64,000 nt of DNA from Ensifer sp. PDNC004 (GCF_016919405.1 NZ_CP070352.1:1488001-1552000); one strand, 5' to 3'; shown: positions 9,199 through 20,742, counted from the first letter of the stretch. Translations and numbers: made by a program. Notes: generated by a model not told the origin, from the letters alone.

Positions 9199-10098
9199 CT
9201 ACGCGCCGAGCCTGTCCCGCTCGGCAAGTCGCCAGGCGCGCGGCGTCATGCCCGTCTGGCGTAGGAAGAAACGGGAGAAATATGCCGGATCGGCAAAGCC
9301 GAGGCGGAAGCTGATTTCCTGCACGCTGGCGCGGGTGAAGACGAGTTCGCGTCTCGCCTCTCCGACGAGCTTTCGCGAAATCATTTCGTGCGCGCTGAGC
9401 CCGGCGATGGCGCGCGTGATCCGGTTGAGATGAGTGAGAGACAGGCCGAGTTCGCGGGCGTAGGCGGCGGCCGGCCAATGGGTGCGATAGTGTTGCTGCA
9501 AAAGCGCCTGGAAGCGCTGGACCCGCCGTTCGTTTTCACTCTCGCTGCTGTCATCCCGCTCGTCGCTCGTCTCGTCGCTCGTCTCGTCGAGACGTGCCGT
9601 CAGCGTCAGGGCAGCGGTCAGATAGGCGTCGAGAAGATCGGCGCGGTTGCTGCGGTTGCTTTCCCATTCCCTGGCGAGGCGGGTGAGCGTTGTGGCGATG
9701 TAGGCCGCATCCTCGCCACCGCCGAGCCGGATCAGATGCGGGGCGGCGAGCCAGGCGCCAAGGCGGCTGCGCTCGCCGGGCGTCGTCTTCAAATGTGAAG
9801 CGAGGATGGTGAAGACGAAACCGTCGATGTCGCGCGAGAAGCGGAAGCCGTGGCTGAGCGCCGGCGGAACGGTGATGACGACAGGCGGTTTGATCATGTT
9901 GACCGCGTTGCCGAAGACGGCATCGCCGGAGCCGCCGGCAATGTACAAGATTTGAAAGAAACTCTCGTGCCGGTGTAGCCCGATCTCCCAGTGGTAGAGG
10001 CTGCTTCGTGACGGGATCGTCTCGCAATGCAGCCAGAAATCCGGCCGTTCTCCGGACTTTTCGCCGTAGAGCTCATAGGTCGGAACCGTCTTCTTCAT
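9199..10098 (-). CDS. pobR: AraC-family regulator, probable PobR activator of pobA
   Basis: A 299-residue protein: an N-terminal cupin-like sensor domain (residues ~1-150, L-H-R-H-E-S-F-F-Q-I-L-Y-I) and a C-terminal AraC double HTH (residues ~190-295, ending A-D-P-A-Y-F-S-R-F-F-L-R-Q-T-G-M-T-P). It is divergent from pobA, and rhizobial pobA is known to be controlled by an AraC-type PobR, so the assignment rests on family plus context. The linker contains a T-S-D-E-T-S-D-E-R repeat encoded by a 12-bp tandem duplication (9559-9582). The start at 10098 follows AGGA; 10107 is an alternative. Confidence 0.85.
   Translation of the reverse strand: MKKTVPTYELYGEKSGERPDFWLHCETIPSRSSLYHWEIGLHRHESFFQILYIAGGSGDAVFGNAVNMIKPPVVITVPPALSHGFRFSRDIDGFVFTILASHLKTTPGERSRLGAWLAAPHLIRLGGGEDAAYIATTLTRLAREWESNRSNRADLLDAYLTAALTLTARLDETSDETSDERDDSSESENERRVQRFQALLQQHYRTHWPAAAYARELGLSLTHLNRITRAIAGLSAHEMISRKLVGEARRELVFTRASVQEISFRLGFADPAYFSRFFLRQTGMTPRAWRLAERDRLGA
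9559..9590 (-). repeat. 12-bp tandem repeat inside pobR
   Basis: The unit CTCGTCGCTCGT occurs twice in a row (9559-9570, 9571-9582) followed by a partial copy to 9590. On the coding strand it encodes Thr-Ser-Asp-Glu repeated in the linker between sensor and DNA-binding domains. Copy changes would stay in frame and only alter linker length. Confidence 0.7.
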
Positions 10099-10122
10099 GC
10101 CGCACATCCTGAAGCCATGTTC

Positions 10123-10153
10123 GATTTGTGCAATTTCATGGCGGATTTGTCCA
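10123..10153. promoter_or_regulatory. Direct-repeat operator between pobR and pobA
   Basis: GATTTGTGCA at 10123-10132 and GATTTGTCCA at 10144-10153 are direct repeats, 9 of 10 identical, with start-to-start spacing of 21 bp, i.e. two helical turns. This is the layout expected for an AraC-family activator binding one DNA face. The pair lies 74 bases upstream of the pobA start and 25 bases upstream of the pobR start. Confidence 0.6.
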
Positions 10154-10202
10154 TTGAGAGCGAAGCCGGCCCGGCGCAGATTTTGCCAAAAGACAATTCT
10201 GA

Positions 10203-11935
<1,733 letters not shown>

Positions 11936-12022
11936 GGATCACCAGTTCTGTCGGACCCGCAATCTCGGTTTCTGATCGAGGCTTGTAAAGCCGCGAAATC
12001 CCGCGGGCCGCCACACGCGACC

Positions 12023-12937
12023 TCAGACCGTCTCCATTGCTTGTCGCATGTCGTGGACCGTCGCGCGGGTCGCCTCGACATAGGCGTCGACCAGGTGCCG
12101 GTTCCGCGTGTCGCGCAACCAGCAGAGGCTGAGATCCGATGGGATGCTGGGGAGGAACGGCCTGATCGTCAGCCGGTCGCGTTGGCCAAAGGCGAAGACC
12201 GGGTCGACGATGGCGATCCCGAGCCCGTTGGCGACCATTTCACACACCGCCGGCGCCAGCGTCGCGTCCATGATGTAGTTCAGGCGCGTGCCATAGGTAT
12301 CGAGCGTACTTTCGATCTTCTGCCGGATGCGGTTGTCGGCGGCAAAGCCGATATAGGGTTCGCCGTGGATGTCGCTGGGCACGATCTCCTGTTTCGCGGC
12401 AAAGCGATGATCGCGCGGCGCGATGCAGACGAGATCCCCACCGCGCAGCGGCACGCACTCGATGTAAGGGTTGTCCGTGTTGCGATTGATCAGGCCGATA
12501 TCGACCTGCTTGGACAGCAGCCATTCGACGATGAACTGCGAGCTGCGGATCACCACCGAGATATAGGCGTCGCCGTGACCGGCGAGGAAACGCTTGTTGG
12601 TGTGGCTAATGAAGAGGCCTGAGAGCGCCGGCATCACGCCGACCGAGATCTGCCCCAGTTCCTCGCGCCGGATCAGGTCGACGGCGCGCTCGATCTGCTT
12701 GATGCCGGCGAAGACGCGATCGATCTCCTTGTAGAGCCGCATCCCATGCTCCGAAGGAATGAGCCGCCCCTTGATGCGCTCGAAGAGTTCAAGCTCCGTA
12801 TCTTCTTCCAGATGCGCCAGCAGTTTGCTCACAGCGGGTTGCGAGATGTGCAGGACTTCCGCGGCACGGCTGACCGTGCCGCATTCGATGACGGCCTTGA
12901 GAGCCTCGATTTGTCGTAGGTTCGGTGCGCGCTTCAT
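12023..12937 (-). CDS. LysR-family regulator divergent from ABC cassette 1
   Basis: A 304-residue LTTR with an N-terminal winged HTH (residues ~7-66: L-R-Q-I-E-A-L-K-A-V-I-E-C-G-T-V-S-R-A-A, H-I-S-Q-P-A-V-S-K-L-L) and a periplasmic-binding-protein-like effector domain. It resembles regulators of the NocR/OccR-like group that control opine and amino acid uptake. Being divergent from the SBP gene at 13240, it most likely activates the 13.2-20.7 kb operon in response to the imported compound. That target assignment is inference from position. Confidence 0.9.
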   Translation of the reverse strand: MKRAPNLRQIEALKAVIECGTVSRAAEVLHISQPAVSKLLAHLEEDTELELFERIKGRLIPSEHGMRLYKEIDRVFAGIKQIERAVDLIRREELGQISVGVMPALSGLFISHTNKRFLAGHGDAYISVVIRSSQFIVEWLLSKQVDIGLINRNTDNPYIECVPLRGGDLVCIAPRDHRFAAKQEIVPSDIHGEPYIGFAADNRIRQKIESTLDTYGTRLNYIMDATLAPAVCEMVANGLGIAIVDPVFAFGQRDRLTIRPFLPSIPSDLSLCWLRDTRNRHLVDAYVEATRATVHDMRQAMETV

Positions 12938-13239
12938 TTCATAACTTCATGCAGGTCCGAATTGGCTCCAGCCTAGCTTTGCGCGCGCAGGTTGACAATG
13001 CGTCTGCCCGGGGCCCCTGCAAAATATCGCCATTCCCCATCCCAGCGCAAATCCTAGCCTATAACCTTTTGGAATGGACGCAGACTCAAAAACAATTAGA
13101 CGGGTCAAATTTGCTGCGCTTATCTCTAGGCAGGCTGCAGTCGGATCGATCCGGTTGCGCGATTGGCGACGGGATCAGGATAGCGCTTATGCGGCGCACT
13201 GACGCCATCAGGTCACGCTGGGAGGCGAGAGGAGGAACA
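12938..13239. other. Divergent intergenic region, LysR / ABC cassette 1
   Basis: A 302-base gap between divergently transcribed genes, expected to hold both promoters and the LysR site. I see a TTGACA at 12992-12997 without a well-spaced -10, and an A/T-rich stretch around 13050-13120. No gene and no clear T-N11-A dyad could be supported. Confidence 0.4.
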
Positions 13240-14343
13240 ATGATTATCGGGCAGAAAATCAATCGCAGGAGCGCGCTCAAGCTGTTGGGGGCAGGGGGCG
13301 CTACGATGCTCGCCGCGCCTTACATCCGGTCGGCGCATGCGCAGAGCTCGGTTCTCAACATCACAACTTACGACAAGTTCCTGCCGCAGGACTTCATCGA
13401 GCAGTTCCAGAAGGATAGCGGCATCGAGGTTCGCATCCGCCTGACCGACGACCAGGGCAAGCAGTACAACCTCTTGACGGCGGAGGGCGCAAACCCGACG
13501 ACCGATATCGTCACGGTCGCGGGCCACCGCTACGGGCAGTTCATCGGCTCGAAACTGGTGCAGGCGCTGGATACGGCAAAGCTGCGCAACTGGTCGAACC
13601 TCAATCCTGCCTATCAGGATGCCGCCTGGGCGCGCTATGAGGGCAACCTCTGGGGATTGCCGATCCTTGCCGGCTACGAAGGCCTCGTGCGCAACACTGA
13701 CTACGTGCCGGAAGCCGACAGCTGGGGCATCATGTTCGACGAGAAGTACGAAGGCCTGACCGCTTACATGGCCGGCGATTTCATGTCGATCACCATGAAG
13801 TATCTCGGCCATGACGGGGACTTCGTCACTTACACCGACAAGGTCGAGGCGGCCCAGAAGGCCGCCAGCGAAGCGCGCGACCACCTGATCAAGCACAAGC
13901 ATATGGTTCGCAAGTATTACGATGCGGCCAGCGAAGTGCAGCAGATGTTCATCAACGAGGACATCCACCTGGCGCAGGCCTGGTCGGGTCCTGCCGCCAA
14001 GCTGATCATGGACGGCGTGCCGGTCAAGCTCTCCGTTCCGAAGGAAGGCACCTACGGGTTCTGCTACACGCTGAACATCGTCAACAACGCGCCCAATGCC
14101 GAGAACGCCTACAAGCTGTTCGACGCGATCCTCGCCAATCCCGAGGTCGGCGCGGCGATGACCCGCACCTCCGGCTTCAGCTCGACGATCTCTGGCGTCG
14201 ACAAGCTGCTCGACGACAGGGAGCGGCTGGCATCGACGCTGCCGCAGGAAGAGCTCGAGCGCGTCACCTTCTTCAGCTCGCTCAATCGCTCGATGAAGAA
14301 CGAGATCATCGATCGGGCCGTCGCGGAACTGAAGGCGGCTTAA
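13240..14343 (+). CDS. ABC substrate-binding protein, PotD/PotF type (cassette 1)
   Basis: A 367-residue periplasmic binding protein of the spermidine/putrescine-type family. A Tat signal occupies residues 1-34 (N-R-R-S-A-L-K-L-L-G-A-G-G, cleavage after A-H-A), so it is probably exported folded. The mature protein begins V-L-N-I-T-T-Y-D-K-F. It is closely paralogous to the protein at 21922-23022, sharing blocks such as G-I-E-V-R-I-R-L-T-D-D-Q-G-K-Q-Y-N-L-L-T. GGAGGAA precedes the ATG at 13240; the frame is open further upstream but without a signal peptide. First gene of a run through tdh. The ligand may be an opine- or amino-acid-like cation given the neighbours; this is inference. Confidence 0.92.
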   Translation: MIIGQKINRRSALKLLGAGGATMLAAPYIRSAHAQSSVLNITTYDKFLPQDFIEQFQKDSGIEVRIRLTDDQGKQYNLLTAEGANPTTDIVTVAGHRYGQFIGSKLVQALDTAKLRNWSNLNPAYQDAAWARYEGNLWGLPILAGYEGLVRNTDYVPEADSWGIMFDEKYEGLTAYMAGDFMSITMKYLGHDGDFVTYTDKVEAAQKAASEARDHLIKHKHMVRKYYDAASEVQQMFINEDIHLAQAWSGPAAKLIMDGVPVKLSVPKEGTYGFCYTLNIVNNAPNAENAYKLFDAILANPEVGAAMTRTSGFSSTISGVDKLLDDRERLASTLPQEELERVTFFSSLNRSMKNEIIDRAVAELKAA

Positions 14344-14369
14344 GCAATCGTATCGTGACGACTGACTGA

Positions 14370-14396
14370 CCGACCTCGCCGTGGCGGCGGGGTCGG
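14370..14396 (+). terminator. Intercistronic hairpin after SBP 1
   Basis: CCGACCTCGCCG pairs with CGGCGGGGTCGG (12 bp with one G-T wobble) around loop TGG, 26 bases past the SBP stop and before the permease gene. There is no U tract, so partial termination or 3'-end protection of the SBP message is more likely than full termination. Confidence 0.65.
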
Positions 14397-14457
14397 AACG
14401 GTGACGCATGTCCTGCCAACACCCGTCGGGTCGCGGACAAGCTTTGGGATTAAAACA

Positions 14458-15444
14458 ATGGCCGTGGGAACACATGCGGCAGGTGGCGGTATCCCCGTCC
14501 GCGCTGCGCACATGAAATACTCGACCGGTGTCGCGAGGGTGATCAACTCACCGCTCTATCGCTACACTCTGGGCGCGGTTGCCGAGTGGCGATATGGGCG
14601 CATCCTGCTTTTGGCCGGCGTGCCGGTCGCCTGGATGCTGATGATGCACATCGGCCCCATCTACGAAATGCTGCGCATCAGCCTGCTCTCCAGCTATCCG
14701 CCGCAGCCGGGCGTGGAGGCCGAATTCACATTCGACAACTACGCGCTCTTCTTCAGTGAAAAGCTCTACTGGATGCCGCTGCTGCGCAGCTTCATCTATG
14801 CCTCCATCGCAACGGCCGTCACCTTGGTCGTGGTCTATCCGGTCGCCTACTACGTGGCGAAGGTGGTTGCGACCGGCAACAGGTCGCGCGCGCTGCTCCT
14901 GCTCTTGGCGCCGTTCTGGGCAGGCGAAATCATCCGCATCTTCTCGGTCATCATGCTTCTCGCCAATCGCGGTGCCGTCAACGTGCTGCTGCGGGAGATC
15001 GGCCTGACCGAGCGTCCGATCCAGATGCTCTACACCTCGTTTTCGATCAGCTTCGGCCTGGTCTACATGGTCTGTCTCTACATGCTGCTGCCGCTCTATT
15101 CGGCGATCGAGAAGATCCCGAAGTCGCTACTCGACGCCTCGGCGGATCTCGGCGCGGGGCCGTTCACGCGCTTCCGCCGCATCATCCTGCCGCTTTCGCG
15201 CGATGGCATCGTGTCGGGATGCTCGCTGGTCTTCCTCACCTGCATGGGTGTGTTCGCCGCTCCCATTCTTCTCGGCGGGCCGACCACCAGCATGTTCTCC
15301 GAGACGATCAGCAGCTTCTTCCACGGCGCCAGCAGCCGTTGGCCGGCCGGTGCCGCCTTCGCGATGATCATGCTTGCCGCATCCCTCGTCACCGTAGGTC
15401 TGTTCATGCGGGTCGTCGGCGGCTCGAAGCAAAGGACATTCTGA
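14458..15444 (+). CDS. ABC transporter permease, PotB-like (cassette 1)
   Basis: A 328-residue inner-membrane permease with about six transmembrane segments and the EAA loop D-A-S-A-D-L-G-A-G-P-F-T-R-F-R-R-I-I-L-P-L near residue 225, which docks on the ATPase. The ATG at 14458 is preferred over the in-frame GTG at 14401 because the paralogous permease at 23102 begins at the equivalent distance from the first membrane segment (L-A-G-V-P). Its stop overlaps the next permease start by one base. Confidence 0.9.
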   Translation: MAVGTHAAGGGIPVRAAHMKYSTGVARVINSPLYRYTLGAVAEWRYGRILLLAGVPVAWMLMMHIGPIYEMLRISLLSSYPPQPGVEAEFTFDNYALFFSEKLYWMPLLRSFIYASIATAVTLVVVYPVAYYVAKVVATGNRSRALLLLLAPFWAGEIIRIFSVIMLLANRGAVNVLLREIGLTERPIQMLYTSFSISFGLVYMVCLYMLLPLYSAIEKIPKSLLDASADLGAGPFTRFRRIILPLSRDGIVSGCSLVFLTCMGVFAAPILLGGPTTSMFSETISSFFHGASSRWPAGAAFAMIMLAASLVTVGLFMRVVGGSKQRTF

Positions 15445-16238
15445 TGCGCGCCATGTTTCACGATTGGCCGGGACTGGCTCTGAAGTCCTTCTACTGGCTG
15501 TTTGTCCTGTACCTGTTTCTGCCGCTGTCGCTGATGGTGGCGGTCAGCTTCAAGGATGCGAGCTTCATTTCGTTCCCGCTCGGTAACCTGACGATCGACT
15601 GGTATGCCAAGGTTATCAAGGACAAGCAGTTCCTGGACGCTTGCCTCTACACGATCATGATCGCCGCGGCGACGACCGCCATCGCGACGGTCATCGGCGT
15701 CTGGATCGCGATGCTGATCGGGTCGCTGCGGGGCGCCGCTCAATACGTGGCCTTTGCCGTCGCCTGCCTCCCGGCCGTCGTGCCGGGCATGATCTCGGCG
15801 ATTTCGCTGCGCATCTTCATCACCACCATCGACCTGCCGACCGGCACGGTCGCCATCATCCTCGGCCACGTCGTCCACGCGGTGCCCTTCGTGGTGGTCA
15901 TGGTGCTGACGCGGCTGCGCTCGATGCCAGGCAATCTCGTCGATGCCGCCCGCGATCTCGGTGCCGACAGCATCGTCACCTTCTTCCGCGTCACGCTCCC
16001 CTACCTCGGACCGGCCATCTTCGGCGGCATGATCTTCTGCCTGCTGCTGTCGAGCGATGACTTCGTCCGCACCTTCTTCCTCGGCGGGTATCGCCCGACG
16101 CTGCCGATGCTGATCTTCGCCCGCGTGCAGTCCGGCATGTCTCCGGAAATCAACGTCATGGCGACGCTCGTCCTGGTCGTGACCGCCGTGGTCGGGCTCT
16201 ACGCAGAATATCTCACACGTCGTTCGAGGATCCGCTGA
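15444..16238 (+). CDS. ABC transporter permease, PotC-like (cassette 1)
   Basis: A 264-residue permease with six predicted membrane spans and the EAA motif D-A-A-R-D-L-G-A-D-S-I-V-T-F-F-R-V-T-L-P-Y. It forms the second half of the heterodimeric channel. The start is fixed by TGATG overlap with the upstream permease, and its own stop shares one base with the ATPase start, implying tight translational coupling. Confidence 0.93.
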   Translation: MRAMFHDWPGLALKSFYWLFVLYLFLPLSLMVAVSFKDASFISFPLGNLTIDWYAKVIKDKQFLDACLYTIMIAAATTAIATVIGVWIAMLIGSLRGAAQYVAFAVACLPAVVPGMISAISLRIFITTIDLPTGTVAIILGHVVHAVPFVVVMVLTRLRSMPGNLVDAARDLGADSIVTFFRVTLPYLGPAIFGGMIFCLLLSSDDFVRTFFLGGYRPTLPMLIFARVQSGMSPEINVMATLVLVVTAVVGLYAEYLTRRSRIR

Positions 16239-17320
16239 TGCAACCGGTTGTTCAGTTCGAAAATGTCCGCAAGAGCTTCGGCAGTTTTGTCGCCGTCGAT
16301 AATCTCAACCTCAACATCGAACGCGGCAAGTTCGTCACCCTGCTCGGCCCCTCCGGCTGCGGCAAGTCGACGACGCTGCGCATGCTCGGCGGGTTCGAAA
16401 CGCCGACGGAGGGCCGCATTCTGCTCTCCGGCCGCGACGTGACAATGGTTCCGCCGAACCGGCGCAACGTCAACATCGTGTTCCAGGATTACGCGCTGTT
16501 CCCGCACATGTCGGTCGCAAAGAACATCGCCTTCGGCCTGGAGCTGAAGGGCGTCGACCAGAAACAGATCCAGAGGCGTGTCTCCGAACTCCTGGAACTC
16601 GTGCAACTGCAGGATTTTGCCGGCCGCCTCCCGTCCGAGCTGTCGGGCGGCCAACGTCAGCGTGTTGCGCTCATGCGCGCCTTGGCGCCGGATCCCGATG
16701 TTCTGCTTCTGGACGAGCCGCTCTCGGCGCTTGACGCCAAGCTTCGCCAGACCATGCAGATCGAGCTCAAGGCGATCCAGGAACAGACGGGCAAGACCTT
16801 CATGTTCGTGACCCACGACCAGGAAGAGGCGCTCACCATGTCGGATACGATCGTGGTCATGAACAATGGCCGGATCGAGCAGATGGGCGATCCGGCGAGC
16901 CTCTACAAGCGGCCCGGTTCCGCCTTCGTGGCGACCTTCCTCGGCGAAACCAATCTGTTGCAGTCGGATGTCGTCGGCACCGAAGCCGGCGAAGCGGCGG
17001 TGCGGTGGAACGGCATGACGATCAAGGCGTCGGCCGGCGCGCTGTCTCCCAAGGCAGGCGATGCGATCTATGTCGTCCTGCGGCCGGAAGCGATCCAATG
17101 TTCGGCGCAGGAACCGGGCGTCGCCAACCGGATCCGGGGGCGCATCCGCCAGCGGGTTTTCAAGGGCAACCACACATCGCTCAAGGTCGAGATCGGCGAG
17201 GGGCATCTGCTCAACGCGCTCGTTCATCCAAGCGAGGTGGAAGGCCTCAGCCGCGACGACATCTGGGTCGGCTGGTCGTCCGAAGCGACCACGCTCATCC
17301 CCGCCCGCAACGCGGCTTAG
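16238..17320 (+). CDS. ABC transporter ATPase, PotA-like (cassette 1)
   Basis: A 360-residue importer ATPase with Walker A G-P-S-G-C-G-K-S-T at residues 37-45, signature L-S-G-G-Q-R-Q-R-V-A, Walker B V-L-L-L-D-E-P-L-S-A-L-D, H-loop V-T-H-D-Q-E-E-A and a C-terminal TOBE region. It powers import of the ligand captured by the SBP at 13240. One-base overlap with the permease stop. The close paralogue is at 24889-25959. Confidence 0.95.
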   Translation: MQPVVQFENVRKSFGSFVAVDNLNLNIERGKFVTLLGPSGCGKSTTLRMLGGFETPTEGRILLSGRDVTMVPPNRRNVNIVFQDYALFPHMSVAKNIAFGLELKGVDQKQIQRRVSELLELVQLQDFAGRLPSELSGGQRQRVALMRALAPDPDVLLLDEPLSALDAKLRQTMQIELKAIQEQTGKTFMFVTHDQEEALTMSDTIVVMNNGRIEQMGDPASLYKRPGSAFVATFLGETNLLQSDVVGTEAGEAAVRWNGMTIKASAGALSPKAGDAIYVVLRPEAIQCSAQEPGVANRIRGRIRQRVFKGNHTSLKVEIGEGHLLNALVHPSEVEGLSRDDIWVGWSSEATTLIPARNAA

Positions 17321-17388
17321 CCGCAACATCTCGACGGCGGGCGCCCGGCTGCGCCCGCTACCCGATATCAATGAAAGTGGAAAACGAC

Positions 17389-18504
17389 ATGCGCGTAGGT
17401 ATCGCAGGTGCTGGCTCTATTGCCTTTGGCACCGCTGCACTTCTTGAAAAACTGGGACACAAGGCAACGCTCTGGTCGCCGTCCGGCACCGGCACTGTGG
17501 CACTTGCCGAGGGAGAACGCCTCAGGGCCGAGGGCGCCATCGAAGGTACCTTCCTTCCGGCCGTTGCCAAGAGTGCGGAAGATCTCGTCCACGATACCGA
17601 TGCGATCCTCATCGCGCTGCCGGCCTATGGCCACCGTTTCGTGCTGGACGCTATCGCGCCGCATCTGACCGCCGGCCAGGTGGTGATCTTCAGCTCGCAC
17701 ACTTCGTTCGGAGCGCTCTATCTCTCGTCGCTGCTGGCCGCACGCGGCATTACCTTGCCGATCGTTGCCTGGGGCACGACGATCGTCAGCGGCCGGAAGC
17801 TCGGCCCGGCGCTGGCGCATGTCAACACCATCCGCAAGCAGGTCGATCTGGCGACGCTTCCAGCATCGGAGAGTGCGCGCGGTCACGCGGTCTGCACGGC
17901 GCTTTTCGGCGAACATTTCGTCGATCGCGGCAGCCTGCTGGCCATCGCGCTTTCGAACCTCAACCCGCAAAACCACCTCGGCATCGCGCTCGGCAACATG
18001 TCGCGCATGGAGCGTGGCGAAAGCTGGGTGCAGGCCCAGAACGTCACCCCCAACATCGGTCGCCTATTGGAGACGCTCGACCGTGAGCGGCTGGCCGTCG
18101 CCGAGAGGTTGCAGCTGAAGGTGCGTGACATCTTCCAGCATTTCCACCTGTCGTTCCATGTGCCGGTCAGCACCATCTCGCAGATGAACCAGGAAATGTA
18201 CCAGGCCGGAAACAACGGTACGGGCCCTGCGACGGCCGATAGCCGTTACGTGACGGAAGATGTCCCCTTCGGTCTGGTGGTCACGGCGCAGCTCGCGCGT
18301 CTCGCCGGATGCCCGGCAGACCTGCACGAGGCGGGAATCCGCATCTTTTCGGCCATGTACGGCCGGGACTTCGAAGGCGAGAACGACCTCCTTCCGGAAC
18401 TGGGTCTCGAGCAACTGGATCTCGAAGGTCTCGATGCGCTCTGCCGCACCGGCTTTCCGCCCGTTGCCGCTGTCGATCGAGCCGAGAGGGGCGTGCCTGA
18501 ATGA
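17389..18504 (+). CDS. NAD/NADP-dependent opine dehydrogenase family protein
   Basis: A 371-residue protein with an N-terminal Rossmann motif [11 protein letters not shown] (residues 4-14) and a C-terminal octopine/nopaline dehydrogenase domain; His196 in [14 protein letters not shown] fits the catalytic histidine of that domain. Family members reduce the imine of an amino acid and a 2-oxo acid, or run in reverse to release both. Placed between an uptake system and kbl/tdh, a degradative role on an imported opine-like compound is plausible but unproven. ATG 17371 is an alternative start; 17389 has GGAAAA upstream. It overlaps kbl by 4 bases (ATGA). Confidence 0.82.
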   Translation: MRVGIAGAGSIAFGTAALLEKLGHKATLWSPSGTGTVALAEGERLRAEGAIEGTFLPAVAKSAEDLVHDTDAILIALPAYGHRFVLDAIAPHLTAGQVVIFSSHTSFGALYLSSLLAARGITLPIVAWGTTIVSGRKLGPALAHVNTIRKQVDLATLPASESARGHAVCTALFGEHFVDRGSLLAIALSNLNPQNHLGIALGNMSRMERGESWVQAQNVTPNIGRLLETLDRERLAVAERLQLKVRDIFQHFHLSFHVPVSTISQMNQEMYQAGNNGTGPATADSRYVTEDVPFGLVVTAQLARLAGCPADLHEAGIRIFSAMYGRDFEGENDLLPELGLEQLDLEGLDALCRTGFPPVAAVDRAERGVPE

Positions 18505-19688
18505 GCGACCGCTTCCTGTCCCATCTCCGATCAGAACTCGAGGGCCTGAGGACGGCCGGGTTGTACAAGTCGGAGCGTGTGATCACCTCGAAGCAGGCGG
18601 GCGAGATTGCGGTCGCCTCGGGCGAGCGGGTGCTCAACTTCTGCGCCAACAACTATCTCGGCCTGGCTGACAACGAGGAGCTGGCGGAGGCCGGCAAACA
18701 GGCGCTCGACCGCTACGGCTACGGCATGGCCTCGGTGCGCTTCATCTGCGGTACGCAGGAGGAGCATAAAGCACTCGAGGCCCGGATCTCGTCGTTCCTC
18801 GGCATGGAAGACACGATCCTCTATTCGTCGTGTTTCGACGCCAATGGCGGCCTGTTCGAAACGCTCTTGGGCGAAGAGGATGCGATCATCTCCGACGCGC
18901 TCAACCACGCCTCGATCATCGACGGCGTGCGGCTGTCGAAGGCCAAGCGCTTCCGTTATGCCAACAACGACATGGCAGCGCTGGAAGAGGAGCTGAAGAA
19001 GGCCGAGGGCAGCCGCTTCAAGCTGATCGCCACCGACGGTGTGTTCTCGATGGATGGCATCATCGCCAATCTCAAAGGGGTCTGCGATCTCGCCGACAAG
19101 TACGGCGCCATGGTCATGGTCGACGACAGCCATGCGGTCGGCTTCGTCGGCAGACATGGTCGCGGCTCGGCCGAACATTGTGGCGTCGAGGGCCGGATCG
19201 ACATCATCACCGGCACGCTCGGCAAGGCGCTTGGCGGTGCCTCCGGTGGTTACACCTCGGCCAAGACCGAAGTGGTCGACTGGCTGCGCCAGCGCTCGCG
19301 TCCCTATCTGTTCTCCAACACGCTGGCGCCGGTGATTGCCGCGGCCTCGCTCAAAGTGTTCGATCTGATCGAGAACGGCGATGCGCTTCGCGAAAGGCTT
19401 TACGCCAATGCGAACCTCTTCCGCTCGGAGATGTCGAAGCTCGGCTTCACGCTGGCCGGCGAAGGCCACCCGATCATCCCGGTCATGCTCGGTGATGCAG
19501 CCCTTGCTCAGGAGATGGCGGCACGCATGCTGAAGAAGGGCGTCTATGTCATCGGCTTCTCCTTCCCGGTGGTGCCGAAGGGCCAGGCGCGCATCCGCAC
19601 GCAGATGTCGGCAGCGCATAGTGAAGCGGACGTCCGCCGGGCGATCGCCGCCTTCGAAGAGGTCGGCCGCGACCTCGGTGTGATCTGA
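18501..19688 (+). CDS. kbl: Glycine C-acetyltransferase (2-amino-3-ketobutyrate CoA ligase)
   Basis: A 395-residue PLP enzyme of the alpha-oxoamine synthase family. The PLP lysine lies in [15 protein letters not shown], and [11 protein letters not shown] contains the Asp and His contacting the cofactor. Kbl cleaves 2-amino-3-oxobutyrate with CoA to glycine and acetyl-CoA, the second step of threonine catabolism after Tdh. The length and N-terminal C-A-N-N-Y-L-G-L-A segment match Kbl. It begins inside the stop of the opine-dehydrogenase-like gene and is 11 bases from tdh. Confidence 0.95.
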   Translation: MSDRFLSHLRSELEGLRTAGLYKSERVITSKQAGEIAVASGERVLNFCANNYLGLADNEELAEAGKQALDRYGYGMASVRFICGTQEEHKALEARISSFLGMEDTILYSSCFDANGGLFETLLGEEDAIISDALNHASIIDGVRLSKAKRFRYANNDMAALEEELKKAEGSRFKLIATDGVFSMDGIIANLKGVCDLADKYGAMVMVDDSHAVGFVGRHGRGSAEHCGVEGRIDIITGTLGKALGGASGGYTSAKTEVVDWLRQRSRPYLFSNTLAPVIAAASLKVFDLIENGDALRERLYANANLFRSEMSKLGFTLAGEGHPIIPVMLGDAALAQEMAARMLKKGVYVIGFSFPVVPKGQARIRTQMSAAHSEADVRRAIAAFEEVGRDLGVI

Positions 19689-19699
19689 GGGAGAGACCG

Positions 19700-20734
19700 A
19701 TGACGAACATGATGAAGGCGCTGGTGAAGTCGAAGCCGGAAGAGGGCCTCTGGATGGAGCGCGTGCCGGTGCCGGAGATCGGCCCGAACGACGTGCTGAT
19801 CAAGGTGAAGAAATCGGCGATCTGCGGCACGGACGTGCACATCTGGAACTGGGACCAGTGGGCGCAGAAGACCATTCCGGTGCCGATGGTCGTCGGCCAC
19901 GAGTTCATGGGCGAGATCGCCGAGGTCGGCTCGGCGGTCACCAAGTACCATGTCGGCGAGCGGGTCTCGGGCGAGGGCCACATCGTCTGCGGCAAGTGCC
20001 GCAACTGCCGGGCCGGGCGCGGGCATCTCTGCCGCAACACGCTCGGCGTTGGCGTCAACCGGCCGGGTTCGTTCGGCGAGTTCGTCTGCCTGCCGGAGTA
20101 TAACGTCGTGCCGATCCCCGAGGACGTGCCGGATGAAGTCGCGGCGATCTTCGATCCGTTCGGCAATGCGGTGCACACCGCCCTTTCCTTCGATCTCGTC
20201 GGCGAGGACGTGCTTGTGACCGGCGCCGGCCCGATCGGCATCATGGGGGCGATGGTCGCCAAGCGCTCGGGCGCGCGCAAGGTGGTCATCACCGACATCA
20301 ACCCGACGCGGCTGGCGCTCGCGAAAAGCGTCGGCATCGATCATGTCGTCGACGCGTCGAAGGAGAACCTTGCCGACGTGATGAAGGCGATCGGCATGAC
20401 CGAGGGTTTTGACGTCGGGCTGGAAATGTCCGGTGCAGCACCCGCCTTCCGCGACATGATCGACAAGATGAACAATGGCGGCAAGATCGCCATCCTCGGC
20501 ATCGCACCCGCCGGCTTCGAGATCGACTGGAACAAGGTCATCTTCAAGATGCTCAACCTCAAGGGCATCTACGGCCGCGAGATGTTCGAGACCTGGTACA
20601 AGATGATTGCCTTCGTTCAAGGCGGCCTCGACCTCTCCCCGGTCATCACCCACCGCATCAAGATCGACGAATTCCGCGACGGCTTCGAAGCGATGCGCTC
20701 CGGCAACTCCGGAAAGGTCGTCATGGACTGGTGA
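19700..20734 (+). CDS. tdh: L-threonine 3-dehydrogenase
   Basis: A 344-residue zinc-dependent medium-chain dehydrogenase: catalytic-zinc segment [20 protein letters not shown], structural-zinc cysteines [15 protein letters not shown], and the NAD site G-A-G-P-I-G-I-M-G. It oxidises L-threonine to 2-amino-3-oxobutyrate, which Kbl converts to glycine and acetyl-CoA. GAGGGAGAG precedes the ATG. Last gene before a hairpin, so probably the end of the operon that starts at 13240. Confidence 0.96.
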   Translation: MTNMMKALVKSKPEEGLWMERVPVPEIGPNDVLIKVKKSAICGTDVHIWNWDQWAQKTIPVPMVVGHEFMGEIAEVGSAVTKYHVGERVSGEGHIVCGKCRNCRAGRGHLCRNTLGVGVNRPGSFGEFVCLPEYNVVPIPEDVPDEVAAIFDPFGNAVHTALSFDLVGEDVLVTGAGPIGIMGAMVAKRSGARKVVITDINPTRLALAKSVGIDHVVDASKENLADVMKAIGMTEGFDVGLEMSGAAPAFRDMIDKMNNGGKIAILGIAPAGFEIDWNKVIFKMLNLKGIYGREMFETWYKMIAFVQGGLDLSPVITHRIKIDEFRDGFEAMRSGNSGKVVMDW

Positions 20735-20742
20735 GGCCGCAA

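Noticed and set aside
12938..13239. Glycine or other riboswitch upstream of the kbl/tdh operon
   Set aside because: Looked for because of the glycine-producing enzymes; no glycine-riboswitch-like paired helices or conserved core could be recognised in the leader.
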